Source: Pseudeuparius sepicola
Taxonomy: Eukaryota > Arthropoda > Insecta > Coleoptera > Anthribidae
Length of the DNA stretch: 64,000 nt
Direction: 5' to 3'
Assembly: GCA_963920635.1 (NCBI GenBank)
Contig: OY987298.1
Span: 60,865,949 to 60,929,948, forward strand
Shown: positions 1-11,233 of the stretch, one piece after another
Layout of the letters: each line of letters begins with the position of its first letter
How positions within the stretch are numbered: position 1 is the stretch's first letter
Position numbers and translations under genes: made by a program
The notes under the pieces: model-generated
Told to the model about the DNA's origin: nothing
What the model saw: the letters and a program-made list of their open reading frames with translations, nothing else
Database searches by the model: none

Positions 1-535
1 ATTTATAGGGGTGGGTTCCATAAATATTGTTATGTCTTGGTTGTCGTTTTGTGTAAAATGGAAATTATTTTGGTTCAAAGTACAACATAGATCCAAGATT
101 TTTATTGTTTTTGGTTTTGTAGGTTGAGAAATTATACAACTTAATCAAAATAACATATTTTAATCATCATAAAGATAACTAATTTAATTATTATTGTATA
201 TACATTATGCCTTATAAAATAGCTACATTATAAATATAATTACTCATAAAAAACATCAAAATATATTTTTTTTTACCTAACAATTTCATACAATATTAAT
301 TGGGATAATTATTATTTCTTTGAATACTTTTAATAATAATGACCTATTTTCCAGGAACATATCTATACCTATTTCTAAATTTTTAGGCGGCTACTTGTAT
401 TCCTTAGAACTTTTTCTTTTTTTGTTTAAAAAATACTAGCAAAAGAAAAGTTGGTAACTTCAACTTATACCACTTTAACTCTCCTTTGATAAGCTTCGAT
501 AATTTTGCTGGCGGTGATCTGCAGTTAACAGGTTT
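1..535. other. AT-rich sequence with nothing recognised
   Basis: This stretch is strongly AT-rich, with A and T runs. I see no open frame of useful length, no terminal repeats and no RNA gene. Confidence 0.5.
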
Positions 536-537
536 AC

Positions 538-775
538 TTACTGCTGCGCTGTTTGCATTTCTTTGGTTAATTCTATTTGCTCCAGAAATGCGGCTCTCTT
601 CGTCGTATCGAGAATTACAATGCCTCCATTTTCCTCATCTGCATGAGTTACCTACTTCTTGAACCGGTATGAATTTCTTTGGTGGTCTTACCAATTTTGA
701 CGCCACTGCTTCTTCGGCTCGGTTTCTAGTTTCTAGATGGTAGAGCTCCACTTTTCGCGTTCTTTCTTGTTGCAT
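538..775 (-). pseudogene. Unrecognised coding remnant with one frameshift
   Basis: From the ATG at 775 the minus strand reads about 44 charged residues (it begins MQQERTRKVELYHLETR) and closes in frame at 635. Shifting one frame near 642 continues as ADEENGGIVILDTTKRAAF and ends at a TAA at 538. Both parts have coding-like composition, so one indel probably broke a single frame. The last codons also contain a consensus splice donor (GTAAGT near 542), so this could be an exon and not a broken end. I do not recognise the family. A mobile-element protein is likely from the context. It lies just upstream of the tandem duplication and is not duplicated with it. Confidence 0.35.
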
Positions 776-830
776 TAAAAAACCCTGTTTAGTTTTTAAA
801 TTTAAATGGGTAAAAAATTTAAAAATCAAA

Positions 831-1075
831 GTCGGCGGATTTGCTTCAAAAATTACCCTCCGACACGTCTTTTAATTCTAAACAACTTTTCTAAGTAAAT
901 AAATATTTTTAATATTTTTAAAAACAAAGGAGTTTCACACTTGGAAATCAAAAAAATTGGAGTTGGCTGATTTGTTTGAAAAATGACAGTCGGGCACATC
1001 TTTTAATTCTAAACAACTTTTCTAAGTAAAAGTTTTTGATATTTTTAAAAATAAAGGCAGTTTATTCTTGATCGC
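831..1075. repeat. Two tandem copies of a unit of about 125 bp
   Basis: The block around 831-955 is repeated, diverged, at 961-1075. Both carry the phrase TTTTAATTCTAAACAACTTT followed by TCTAAGTAAA. The second copy contains the start of the large tandem duplication, so the duplication boundary falls inside a pre-existing small repeat. Confidence 0.6.
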
Positions 1076-4000
1076 ATTTCATGTTTTTGAATTTTTTGGA
1101 CACCCAGTATAAAAAAATCGAAAATTCTCTTCGTGGACCATATTTTTTCGAGAAGCAGAAACTTTTATCAAGAATGACTTTTTGTCGAAAAATGAAATTT
1201 TTGGTCCGTTTGTCTTCTATTTACCCCATCCGTGGACATACTGAAATACTGTATATAAAGGTTAGGTCACTCAGAAGTGACTATAAGTACCACGCATTGT
1301 ATGTGTAAATAGTGATTCATACTTGGTAGCCTAAAGATGGCCGTTTCCGCGTCGCACGCATTTTAATTGCCAATAGAACGTTGACCTGTTCCTGGTTTTT
1401 TTTAATCAAATAACGCATAGACGCATCTTAGACCGCACGCATCACCTGTATTCACCCCAAATGTGAAGAATTCTAGCACCTATTTTGTTTTTCGGAGTTG
1501 TGTATTTTACCTATACCTACTTAATATAATATGCCAGTCTTAGACAACGAGCTTAAAAGCGGCATCTCATTTGTTGACACGTCAATAGGATACTATACGA
1601 ACCTTTCCAACTTGCGGACATCATTACAAACTCAAGAACTAAAGATGCGAATGCTGTATTTTAGGAAACCTGCATGTTCTGTACCTTTTCGGCAAGTTGG
1701 AAGAGAAAGGTTTAAAAAGAAGAGAATTAAACTAATTGTTTGTTATAAGTACAATCGTTAACCAATCGTTCGTTTGTTCTAAGTATAACAAATGATGAAA
1801 GAATGTTATAGAAGAGTCGTCTTGTCTGCACACGCTACTTCAAGCGCATGGTATCTCGTCAGACACCTTCTCTTATTAATTCTGTTCGTCTGTTCCAATA
1901 GCCTTCGCGTGCTTAAGGAGAGTTAGTTGTTGTAGGATCAATTAGAGTACTTCTGCAAAGGACACGACAGCTCCGCCAAAACACTCCAGCCCTGCCCTTG
2001 TCAAGAAAGATTTAGGTACGTAGAGTATCCATGAGTCCCGTTCGACTACCCAAGAAGTTCGAGGTCAAATAGCAAATTTTAAACCACTAATGTAGGTTTA
2101 GGTCAAGCCAGACTTGGGGCTTGTAAATTCATCTGCCCGGTAATTAAGCACCATCTGCCGAAAGAACCAACCTAACCAGCGCGCCCGTTTCCCAAACCTG
2201 AAACAACCGAAATTCCAGGCGGCGAACTACGGAAAGGCCGGGCCGCCTCACTGCCCGCTGGAGCGCGAAATTACTTAAAACCAAATTAGCATAATCCGAG
2301 ATAGACCGGCTCCGGGGTCTCAACATCTTTCTAGTATTATATTTACCTTCGGTATGTATAGATAACTGCCTCAAGTTCCCACAAAGGACTCCCCGAGATA
2401 CCTACCTACAGAATTATACTGTCTTAAGGTAAGGTGATAAAAGATGGAACTTTTAGTGAGTTTGCAGTCAAGTTGGTCTTTAAAGAAAACTATTTGTGAA
2501 TTTCCAAGCTTTCGGAATTGTTTATTCATTCTTCAGGACAGCTACAATATGTTTAAATAATATTAAATAATATATACCTACATATAATATAAAATTTTAC
2601 TTACTTAACGCTAGATTTGTTTTGTAACTATATTATTAATGGCAAATTTCTTATGAAAAATCTCCAGATGTGTTTTTAACAAAACATAAAATTTAAATGT
2701 TGAAATTTGTAATACATATCTAAAAATGTAATTTTCAATTTTTATAAACCACGTATTTATATTATGGAAGACTTGATGAAAATAAATTATCATTTGTTTT
2801 GGATTTAAGGTTATATTATGTTTGCCAAATGCCTAAATCATCGAATTGATAAGTACAATGGAAGTCGCACAGGTACCACTTTCATTGTTGTTTGGCGCAG
2901 CCAACTCTAGAGAGAGATAGGTTTCAAATGGCAATAAGTAAGACAAGGACGCCTAATGAACGTGTCAGCTGATTCAGGCAAAGGAGGTATATAGGAATGT
3001 TGCATATTAATGGACGAATTTAATGGGCATGTTCCGTAATTCTCTTCATTGTTTGATCTGTATTCCGAAATTCGGGGCTTGTTTGTAGGATTGAGGATTT
3101 TTCTATACTATAACCACAATTATGTAAATATTGCCAGAAAAAAGTAGTGAATTAATTAAAAAAAGTTACCTACATGGCAATTTTATGTACCTGGAAGTAA
3201 ATTGAGACAAATAAAATACAAATTCCAAAATAAATTTTTATTTTAAAATAAAGGTGACAAAATATCAACGTTTTCAACTTTAATTACTTATCTTAACTGA
3301 TTTATTAATTTTAAAATTCAATTTAATAGGAAAAGCATGTAAGACAGGTAGCTTTTACATATTTTTATATAATTTTTAATCTTTAGGCTTCTAACAAAAA
3401 TAATTACAAATAATTACCTTATTAAAGCTACCAGAACCTCAAGATTAATTCCATCTTTGACTACGAAGAGCTAGGTTCATTACCACAATATTTTGCCAGT
3501 TTTTCCCTTGATAGAGTTTCTATCATGACATGAAAAATAAAAAACTGTAGTAATTACATACTTTTTAAGTTTGCGCTGCCCAAAATTCTCTATGAAATTG
3601 TTCTCAATAAATTGTTGACTACAAATACGTGTAGACAGTACAAAATTCTTCCTTTTTATTGCTGCAATCCACTTGTCTCTAATATCACCTTATCTGTTGG
3701 AAAACTGCAACGTTATTAGCAATGATTTTTAATACTTACGAATGAAAAGAAACCCCACTATTCTTATTCTTTCCGCCCCGTTTGGTACATCCAAATTCAC
3801 AACAGGAGTTGATCCTCGATCCTCATTTTGGTAATTTACAACTTAAACAGAGAGAATATAGCCACATAGCTAAATTAAATTTTCTCTCCCATCTAAAAAT
3901 AATATTAAACCAAACACCAACTAAGAAAACTCAACGCCGTTTTATACGAAACTGCCACCACGACACGAACTCAAATCAAATATAAATAATACACTAATTA

Positions 4001-4219
4001 CTCCTCTTCGTATTGGGACTTGGGACGACAGAAGGAAAATTAAAATGACGTTTGACAATGGAACTCGTTTGAAGCAAAGAACCATCACAGGACACAAAAA
4101 TAGAAAGTTAGGACAAACACCTCTTTTGTGTTATGTGATTTTTGCCGGAATCAGCTGATTTATTTACTATTTCAGTTACTCAAGTTTGGCTGCCAGTTTC
4201 TCTCTCTACACTCCTTCCA
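963..4219. repeat. 3.25-kb tandem duplication, copy 1
   Basis: This segment of about 3257 bp is followed directly by a second copy beginning at 4220. The copies differ at roughly ten single bases plus a 12-bp indel (near 1812 against 5069) and a poly-T length change. The junction shares two bases (TT), as expected for microhomology. No protein is recognisable inside. The longest frames, about 76 residues at 1531-1761 (+) and 2144-2374 (-), have no known motif. A GC-rich island lies at about 2135-2330 in otherwise AT-rich sequence and could be a former promoter or exon. An end resembling foldback elements occurs near 1095. Confidence 0.92.
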
Positions 4220-7200
4220 TTGGCTGATTTGTTTGAAAAATGACAGTCGGGCACATCTTTTAATTCTAAACAACTTTTCTAAGTAAAAGTTTTTGATATT
4301 TTTAAAAATAAAGGCAGTTTATTCTTGATCGCATTTCATGTTTTTGAATTTTTTGGACACCCAGTATAAAAAAATCGAAAATTCTCTTCGTGGACCATAT
4401 TTTTTCGAGAAGCAGAAACTTTTATCAAGAATGACTTTTTGTCGAAAAATGAAATTTTTGGTCCGTTTGTCCTCTATTTACCCCATCCGTGGACATACTG
4501 AAATACTGTATATAAAGGTTAGGTCACTCAGAAGTGACTATAAGTACCACGCATTGTATGTGTAAATAGTGATTCATACTTGGTAGCCTAAAGATGGCCG
4601 TTTCCGCGTCGCACGCATTTTAATTGCCAATAGAACGTTGACCTGTTCCTGTTTTTTTTTTAATCAAATAACGCATAGACGCATCTTAGACCGCACGCAT
4701 CACCTGTATTCACCCCAAATGTGAAGAATTCTAGCACCTATTTTGTTTTTCGGAGTTGTGTATTTTACCTATACCTACTTAATATAATATGCCAGTCTTA
4801 GACAACGAGCTTAAAAGCGGCATCTCATTTGTTGACACGTCAATAGGATACTATACGAACCTTTCCAACTTGCGGACATCATTACAAACTCAAGAACTAA
4901 AGATGCGAATGCTGTATTTTAGGAAACCTGCATGTTCTGTACCTTTTCGGCAAGTTGGAAGAGAAAGGTTTAAAAAGAAGAGAATTAAACTAATTGTTTG
5001 TTATAAGTACAATCGTTAACCAATCGTTCGTTTGTTATAAGTATAACAAATGACGAAAGAATGTTATAGACACGCACACACTACTTCAAGCGCATGGTAT
5101 CTCGTCAGACACCTTCTCTTATTAATTCTGTTCGTCTGTTCCAATAGCCTTCGCGTGCTTAAGGAGAGTTAGTTGTTGTAGGATCAATTAGAGTACTTCT
5201 GCAAAGGACACGACAGCTCCGCCAAAACACTCCAGCCCTGCCCTTGTCAAGAAAGATTTAGGTACGTAGAGTATCCATGAGTCCCGTTCGACTACCCAAG
5301 AAGTTCGAGGTCAAATAGCAAATTTTAAACCACTAATGTAGGTTTAGGTCAAGCCAGACTTGGGGCTTGTAAATTCATCTGCCCGGTAATTAAGCACCAT
5401 CTGCCGAAAGAACCAACCTAACCAGCGCGCCCGTTTCCCAAACCTGAAACAACCGAAATTCCAGGCGGCGAACTACGGAAAGGCCGGGCCGCCTCACTGC
5501 CCGCTGGAGCGCGAAATTACTTAAAACCAAATTAGCATAATCCGAGATAGACCGGCTCCGGGGTCTCAACATCTTTCTAGTATTATATTTACCTTCGGTA
5601 TGTATAGATAACTGCCTCAAGTTCCCACAAAGGACTCCCCGAGATACCTACCTACAGAATTATACTGTCTTAAGGTAAGGTTTTAAAAGATGGAACTTTT
5701 AGTGAGTTTGCAGTCAAGTTGGTCTTTAAAGAAAACTATTTGTGAATTTACAAGCTTTCGGAATTGTTTATTCATTCTTCAGGACAGCTACAATATGTTT
5801 AAATAATATTAAATAATATATACCTACATATAATATAAAATTTTACTTACTTAACGCTAGATTTGTTTTGAAACTATATTATTAATGGCAAATTTCTTAT
5901 GAAAAATCTCCAGATGTGTTTTTAACAAAACATAAAATTTAAATGTTGAAATTTGTAATACATATCTAAAAATGTAATTTTCAATTTTTATAAACCACGT
6001 ATTTATATTATGGAAGACTTGATGAAAATAAATTATCATTTGTTTTGGATTTAAGGTTATATTATGTTTGCCAAATGCCTAAATCATCGAATTGATAAGT
6101 ACAATGGAAGTCGCACAGGTACCACTTTCATTGTTGTTTGGCGCAGCCAACTCTAGAGAGAGATAGGTTTCAAATGGCAATAAGTAAGACAAGGACGCCT
6201 AATGAACGTGTCAGCTGATTCAGGCAAAGGAGGTATATAGGAATGTTGCATATTAATGGCCGAATTTAATGGGCATGTTCCGTAATTCTCTTCATTGTTT
6301 GATCTGTATTCCGAAATTCGGGGCTTGTTTGTAGGATTGAGGATTTTTCTATACTATAACCACAATTATGTCAATATTGCCAGAAAAAAGTAGTGAATTA
6401 ATTAAAAAAAGTTACCTACATGGCAATTTTATGTACCTGGAAGTAAATTGAGACAAATAAAATACAAATTCCAAAATAAATTTTTATTTTAAAATAAAGG
6501 TGACAAAATATCAACGTTTTCAACTTTAATTACTTATCTTAACTGATTTATTAATTTTAAAATTCAATTTAATAGGAAAAGCATGTAAGACAGGTAGCTT
6601 TTACATATTTTTATATAATTTTTAATCTTTAGGCTTCTAACAAAAATAATTACAAATAATTACCTTATTAAAGCTACCAGAACCTCAAGATTAATTCCAT
6701 CTTTGACTACGAAGAGCTAGGTTCATTACCACAATATTTTGCCAGTTTTTCCCTTGATAGAGTTTCTATCATGACATGAAAAATAAAAAACTGTAGTAAT
6801 TACATACTTTTTAAGTTTGCGCTGCCCAAAATTCTCTATGAAATTGTTCTCAATAAATTGTTGACTACAAATACGTGTAGACAGTACAAAATTCTTCCTT
6901 TTTATTGCTGCAATCCACTTGTCTCTAATATCACCTTATCTGTTGGAAAACTGCAACGTTATTAGCAATGATTTTTAATACTTACGAATGAAAAGAAACC
7001 CCACTATTCTTATTCTTTCCGCCCCGTTTGGTACATCCAAATTCACAACAGGAGTTGATCCTCGATCCTCATTTTGGTAATTTACAACTTAAACAGAGAG
7101 AATATAGCCACATAGCTAAATTAAATTTTCTCTCCCATCTAAAAATAATATTAAACCAAACACCAACTAAGAAAACTCAACGCCGTTTTATACGAAACTG

Positions 7201-7466
7201 CCACCACGACACGAACTCAAATCAAATATAAATAATACACTAATTACTCCTCTTCGTATTGGGACTTGGGACGACAGAAGGAAAATTAAAATGACGTTTG
7301 ACAATGGAACTCGTTTGAAGCAAAGAACCATCACAGGACACAAAAATAGAAAGTTAGGACAAACACCTCTTTTGTGTTATGTGATTTTTGCCGGAATCAG
7401 CTGATTTATTTACTATTTCAGTTACTCAAGTTTGGCTGCCAGTTTCTCTCTCTACACTCCTTCCAT
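4220..7466. repeat. 3.25-kb tandem duplication, copy 2
   Basis: This second copy, about 3246 bp, is head-to-tail with copy 1. The offset to copy 1 is 3257 bp on the left side and 3246 bp after the 12-bp indel near 5069. It ends at TTCCAT (7461-7466), and the same hexamer at 4215-4220 ends copy 1. The GC-rich island recurs at about 5381-5576. The near-identity means either a very recent duplication or an assembly artefact that retained two haplotypes. Confidence 0.92.
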
Positions 7467-7549
7467 CTACTTGTCAATTCAATGGCCTAAATATATATCT
7501 AATTAGGTTATGATTTTATTTATTTCAGTTCACTTTATAGGTTATCAGT

Positions 7550-7800
7550 ATGACAAATTTTTGTTTAAAAATTGACTAATACGTCAAATTTGGATATAAA
7601 ATTGACAGCTTTTTGTTTATTAAAAAATGTATCAAGGCGTCAAATGTGGTTATAAATTTGACATATTATTATTGTTTACATACCTAATGCTTTATAACTA
7701 AAATTTGGTTATAAATACAAATTGTCTCATTTGTCAAAATTGGTTAAAATTTTACAGATTTTTGTTTACAAATGAGTAAAATTTGGTTATAAATTTAGAA
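7550..7800. repeat. Degenerate tandem repeat, period about 75 bp
   Basis: About three to four diverged units are seen, each with a TTGTTTA run, an AAATTTGGTTATAAA-like phrase and a TTGACA or GTCAAAT phrase. No coding or regulatory signal is evident. Confidence 0.5.
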
Positions 7801-7866
7801 AAAACTAAGGGTACCTATAACAATTAATGAATCAATTCATTTGAAGCAAATATGTATAAATATTAC

Positions 7867-8062
7867 TTAAATTTTCAATATCTGCCCTTTTATACATTGA
7901 ATTACGATTTTATTAATTTCTACCATTTCAAGAAAAATACGTTCATGATAATTTTTTTCAATTTGTAATATTTTTGTGTTATTATAGTTTATTTTATGAT
8001 CAAATTTCATAACATGTTCCACCAGTGCACTCGAGGGCACAATGTCTCCCCAACATAGAACT
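7867..8062 (-). pseudogene. Penelope-like element, GIY-YIG endonuclease C-terminus
   Basis: On the minus strand, 8031 to the stop at 7867 reads SALVEHVMKFDHKINYNN, then KNYHERIFLEMVEINK. This fits the C-terminal part of the GIY-YIG endonuclease of Penelope-like retroelements, which has AxHxxxxxHxI followed by a YxxRxxxE helix. Just upstream, at 8038-8062, another frame gives YVGETLC, the GIY-YIG core. The segment between them is deleted. In Penelope elements this domain follows the reverse transcriptase and nicks the target, but no reverse transcriptase remains here. It lies head-to-head with the plus-strand fragment at 8149. Confidence 0.7.
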
Positions 8063-8148
8063 TTATTTTTTTATATCGGACTATTATTTCAAACCAAAAA
8101 TACATTAGGATCGATGCTAGATCCATTTAAAGAGTTACAAAGTTTTTA

Positions 8149-8426
8149 AAATGTATTTATAAAATTCCTTGCGAATGTGGAAGGTTGTATGTTGGGGAGA
8201 CTTGTAGGCCATTTAACGTTCGTCAAAAAAAAAAGAGACCATACACCTACATCAGGCAAAATCAAATTTCTTATTTAAAAATATGTCAGGTAACACTCTT
8301 ATAATAATAATGATCGAATTTTGTGGGATAGATCCCAACAAATACTCAAAGAAGAAGGGAAAGAGGCGAAGAATTAAGGAACGTCAAGTGGAATTTAGTA
8401 AAATATTATTGCCAGTTATTCAATAA
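8149..8426 (+). pseudogene. Penelope-like element, GIY-YIG endonuclease N-terminal part
   Basis: The plus strand reads KCIYKIPCECGRLYVGETCR, followed by PFNVRQKKK. This matches the start of the Penelope GIY-YIG domain: the IYKIPCECG segment with its cysteines, then YVGET with the catalytic-region tyrosine, then an arginine. The frame then breaks in an A-run near 8227-8236. A further frame, about 8320-8426, reads ILWDRSQQILKEEGKRR before a stop and may be the domain's tail. It is a dead fragment. Confidence 0.7.
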
Positions 8427-8857
8427 GAATAGATAATTAGATAGAACACGGGTTACAATATCAGACAGGTGGCTATAGGCTATTATTTCTTTTGTCATAA
8501 CGCTTCAATTTGACATTTATTATTCTGTCATTTCACGTGACATTATCTTTGAGAAATGAGGAACATTTATTCTCCGAAAGCATAGAAAACAAAGTTTTTG
8601 AAGTTATTTTTTGAGTTAAATGTACAAAGGTTGTTAATAATTTATGAATTTTTAGGTCAACTTGAAAAACTTGTATTTTAATCAGTAATTATTCATGACC
8701 GTAGCTAGAGTTGGTGGGGGGGGGGTTAATAAACAAACAAATAATAAAAATAAGCGCCACTGTCGCGAAAAAAATTATTTTACGTCATTTTTGAGACAAA
8801 AAAAAAAAGAATAGAGCGCGCAAAGGAATAGAGGTTTGCGACTTTTCACGAGAATTG

Positions 8858-9391
8858 ATGAGTAACTTGACGAGGTCCCAGTTGATCGCCAGCGTGAAAG
8901 GCCGAATAGGAACCGTATATCAGGGCGTGAGGGTCGACAACGCAAATCCTCGTATACGTTACAACACTGATTTATTTCGCACCAGGTTAATGGTGAATAC
9001 AAAATACACAAACCCGAACGTGGTCAACGGGAAAGGCTTCCAGCCACCCGGACCATCTGAACCCGCGGATCTCTCGGCGAGCAGTTCACCCGGCTGTGTC
9101 TCAGGTTCCACTGTACATTCCGGGGAGAATTCCCCTTACAGCGCTCGCGCGTCGGCGCGAGTGGCACCAATACTCCTGGACGGCTCCCACCCAGAGACCA
9201 TAAAACACCTGGGCGGGGGGCCTCGCCCCCCCCAGACTTCTCATATTTTAAAAAATTCTCGAGGGTATAGTATCGTAGATGTACTGTCCTCTGTGCGACT
9301 CTCGGCAATTATTTTCCCAATCCGAGACCTGGCCTGGAAATTTATTTTAATCATAAAATATTTTGTATGCAATATACGTCAACCTTTTTAA
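8858..9391 (+). CDS. Unrecognised GC-rich open frame, possibly spurious
   Basis: From ATG 8858 a frame of 177 residues begins MSNLTRSQLIASVKGRIG and runs through a proline-, serine- and glycine-rich stretch. The first 115 or so codons lie in sequence clearly more GC-rich than its surroundings. The last 60 or so lie in a G/C-tract repeat (9207-9304) that recurs at the end of the window, so they are probably not part of a host protein. No domain is recognised, and a long minus-strand frame overlaps at 9024-9308, which weakens the coding case. Alternatives are a host exon or a GC-rich piece of a retroelement. Confidence 0.25.
   Translation: MSNLTRSQLIASVKGRIGTVYQGVRVDNANPRIRYNTDLFRTRLMVNTKYTNPNVVNGKGFQPPGPSEPADLSASSSPGCVSGSTVHSGENSPYSARASARVAPILLDGSHPETIKHLGGGPRPPQTSHILKNSRGYSIVDVLSSVRLSAIIFPIRDLAWKFILIIKYFVCNIRQPF
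9207..9304. repeat. G/C-tract dispersed repeat, copy 1
   Basis: The stretch from the GGGCGGGGGGCC tract through CTCATATTTTAAAAAAT to CTGTGCGACTCTC matches 63905-64000 closely. A further C-run at 9396-9409 may be the opposite end of the element. It looks like the terminal region of a DNA transposon. Confidence 0.7.
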
Positions 9392-9409
9392 GTTGCCCCC
9401 CCCCCCCAA

Positions 9410-10390
9410 TCATATTTTCTGAGTGCGCAACTGCACGCGCACCAAACACTCGCAGAAATCGTATCTCTGCAAGTTGTAGTCAAAGTTTAAACTTATGATT
9501 AGCTTATAGCTCAGAGGGACCAGTAAAACAATAATTCAAATTAAGTTTAGTATGACCGCGCGACTGTGAACAATCCAAAGCATATTATGGCTTTCAGCCT
9601 CTTCTCTTTTGTTCTTTTTCGTCTTGTTTTTCCTAAAAATCAGGCTCTGCGTCGTCGCAGAAAACAACGTTCTTCTGCGAGTTTTACCCAATGCTCGACA
9701 TTATGTCAGCCACGTATTATTTCTTATTTGGGGGGCTCGATGCAAAGAGGCTGTTCGTGGCTGGAATAAACACGTCTTTGCAATTAAGACTGTACAATGG
9801 TTCGGACGAATCGGTTTGGATTGGGAAGTTTCATAAAGTTGGGAAGTCAGCCCGAATGGGATATTTTGGGGAAATTAAGAGACTTAAATGACTTACAGAA
9901 AGTTTTGGTTGAAGGAAAAAATATAATTGAGTTAATTAATTTAATTGAACCTTTGGAACGTGTGATATTAACGGAGAAGCAACAATATCTATGAAAGAAC
10001 ATAATGTGAATGATATGGAAAGTTGCGTTAATATTATGATGATGTCTTAGTTATTTTGTTAGTTAGTTATATTGTTTAGTTCGCTTATTTTAATCTTTCT
10101 TAGGATATATTCTTGGGAGAACGAGTAAATCACTGTTTTGCCAGTTATTGCCTTCGAGAATAAAAAGTAGTTTTGCGAAAGGAGAATTTCACTTGATAAG
10201 AGATATTACGAATATAGGTTCTGTACGATGAATTAGCTAAATTCAAACTCATAAATACACATTCTAGTGTGCAGCAGAGGTTTCTATACAGTGGCATAAA
10301 ATGCAAATGTTAAAAAAAGACCGTACGCTTCCGTTGCCGGAATGGCGCCCAAAAAAAGACCAGATGCCACACAGTAAGTATAATGAAGAA
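9410..10390. other. Intergenic or intronic, no supported gene
   Basis: Several overlapping frames of 65-75 residues exist on the plus strand (9566-9994). None has a recognisable motif and they contradict each other. I see no terminal repeats. Confidence 0.4.
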
Positions 10391-10393
10391 AGA

Positions 10394-10606
10394 TCATTTG
10401 TCTAACATTATACTCTCGTTGAACCCTATACCCCAATGCATATGATATATCCTACATTTTTTTATGAGATTCATATGGGGATTATCATGTGCTTTAAAAT
10501 CGGCAACGTCCACGTCTTTCCTCCCAAATTTATAAAAAAGGAGTCCATCCATTGACCACAGATACTTTGGACTAAAATAATGTGATTTTTCTTCACCATT
10601 TTTCAT
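10394..10606 (-). CDS. Unrecognised 70-residue frame
   Basis: This minus-strand frame begins MKNGEEKSHYFSPKYLWSMD and ends GIGFNESIMLDK. It has balanced, coding-like composition in an AT-rich context, with no stop for 70 codons. I do not recognise a family. It could be an exon or a transposon protein fragment, and chance is possible. Confidence 0.25.
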   Translation of the reverse strand: MKNGEEKSHYFSPKYLWSMDGLLFYKFGRKDVDVADFKAHDNPHMNLIKKCRIYHMHWGIGFNESIMLDK

Positions 10607-10638
10607 TTGGACGCCTCTACGCCAAAATTAAATAGTAC

Positions 10639-10675
10639 CATTGAGTAAAGGAATAAATTATTCCTTTACTCAATG
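10639..10675. repeat. 37-bp near-perfect palindrome
   Basis: CATTGAGTAAAGGAATAA is followed by its inverted repeat with a mismatch only at the centre. Flanking AGTAC and GTACT partly extend the dyad. Confidence 0.8.
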
Positions 10676-11068
10676 ATAGTACCTATTAAAGTTTATTTTT
10701 TAAAAACGAATTTTATACAACTCCTGTGTTTTTTACGATATGTACTTATGTGTGTACCTATAGTTGAAATTTGACACGCATTTATTTTATACAGAAACGC
10801 ATTTTTGAGTATTTTCTGTCAAAAAAATTTAAGATAGAACGGGACAAATAGGGGGTTGCACACTTTGACCCTCCAACTTTTTTTGCATACCTCTGGCTTA
10901 AATTAATCATTTTTTAGATCCACCGTTTATATTGTAATTTTTTGACCCTTGTGAAATTTTGATTCAAGATTTGTTTTTTTACAGAATTTTTGAAATATCG
11001 ATCTCAAAAATTTGGTCTCTTAAATATAATTTTTTAATTTGCTTAACTTAACCCATTAGTGCATAATA

Positions 11069-11084
11069 TCCCCTTAAAGGGACG
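11069..11084. promoter_or_regulatory. Left subterminal palindromic motif of the piggyBac element
   Basis: TCCCCTTAAAGGGACG lies 17 bp inside the left end. It is a variant of the palindrome GTCCCTTAAAAGGGACGTC near the right end. The position suggests a transposase-binding or host-factor site; this is inferred. Confidence 0.5.
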
Positions 11085-11233
11085 GCAATTTCTTAGTCAA
11101 CCAGGCTCACACTATTCAGCCAACTTAACCTAGAATTTGTGAGAGGCATATTTTGACGTTGTCACATCCACTGTATATTGAAAATCAAGTGCAATTTGTG
11201 TTTTGATTGTGAAAGATACAGTACGAATCTGTC

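Noticed and set aside
1531..1761. 76-residue plus-strand frame, duplicated at 4789-5019
   Set aside because: No domain or splice context. Identity between copies reflects recent duplication, not selection on the frame.
2144..2374. 76-residue minus-strand frame, also duplicated at 5390-5620
   Set aside because: It is conserved only because the whole 3.25-kb segment is duplicated. It has no motif and an arginine-rich composition from the GC-rich island.
7461..7466. Target-site duplication around the 3.25-kb repeats
   Set aside because: The repeats are head-to-tail with shared junction bases only. No flanking duplication or terminal repeat supports transposition.
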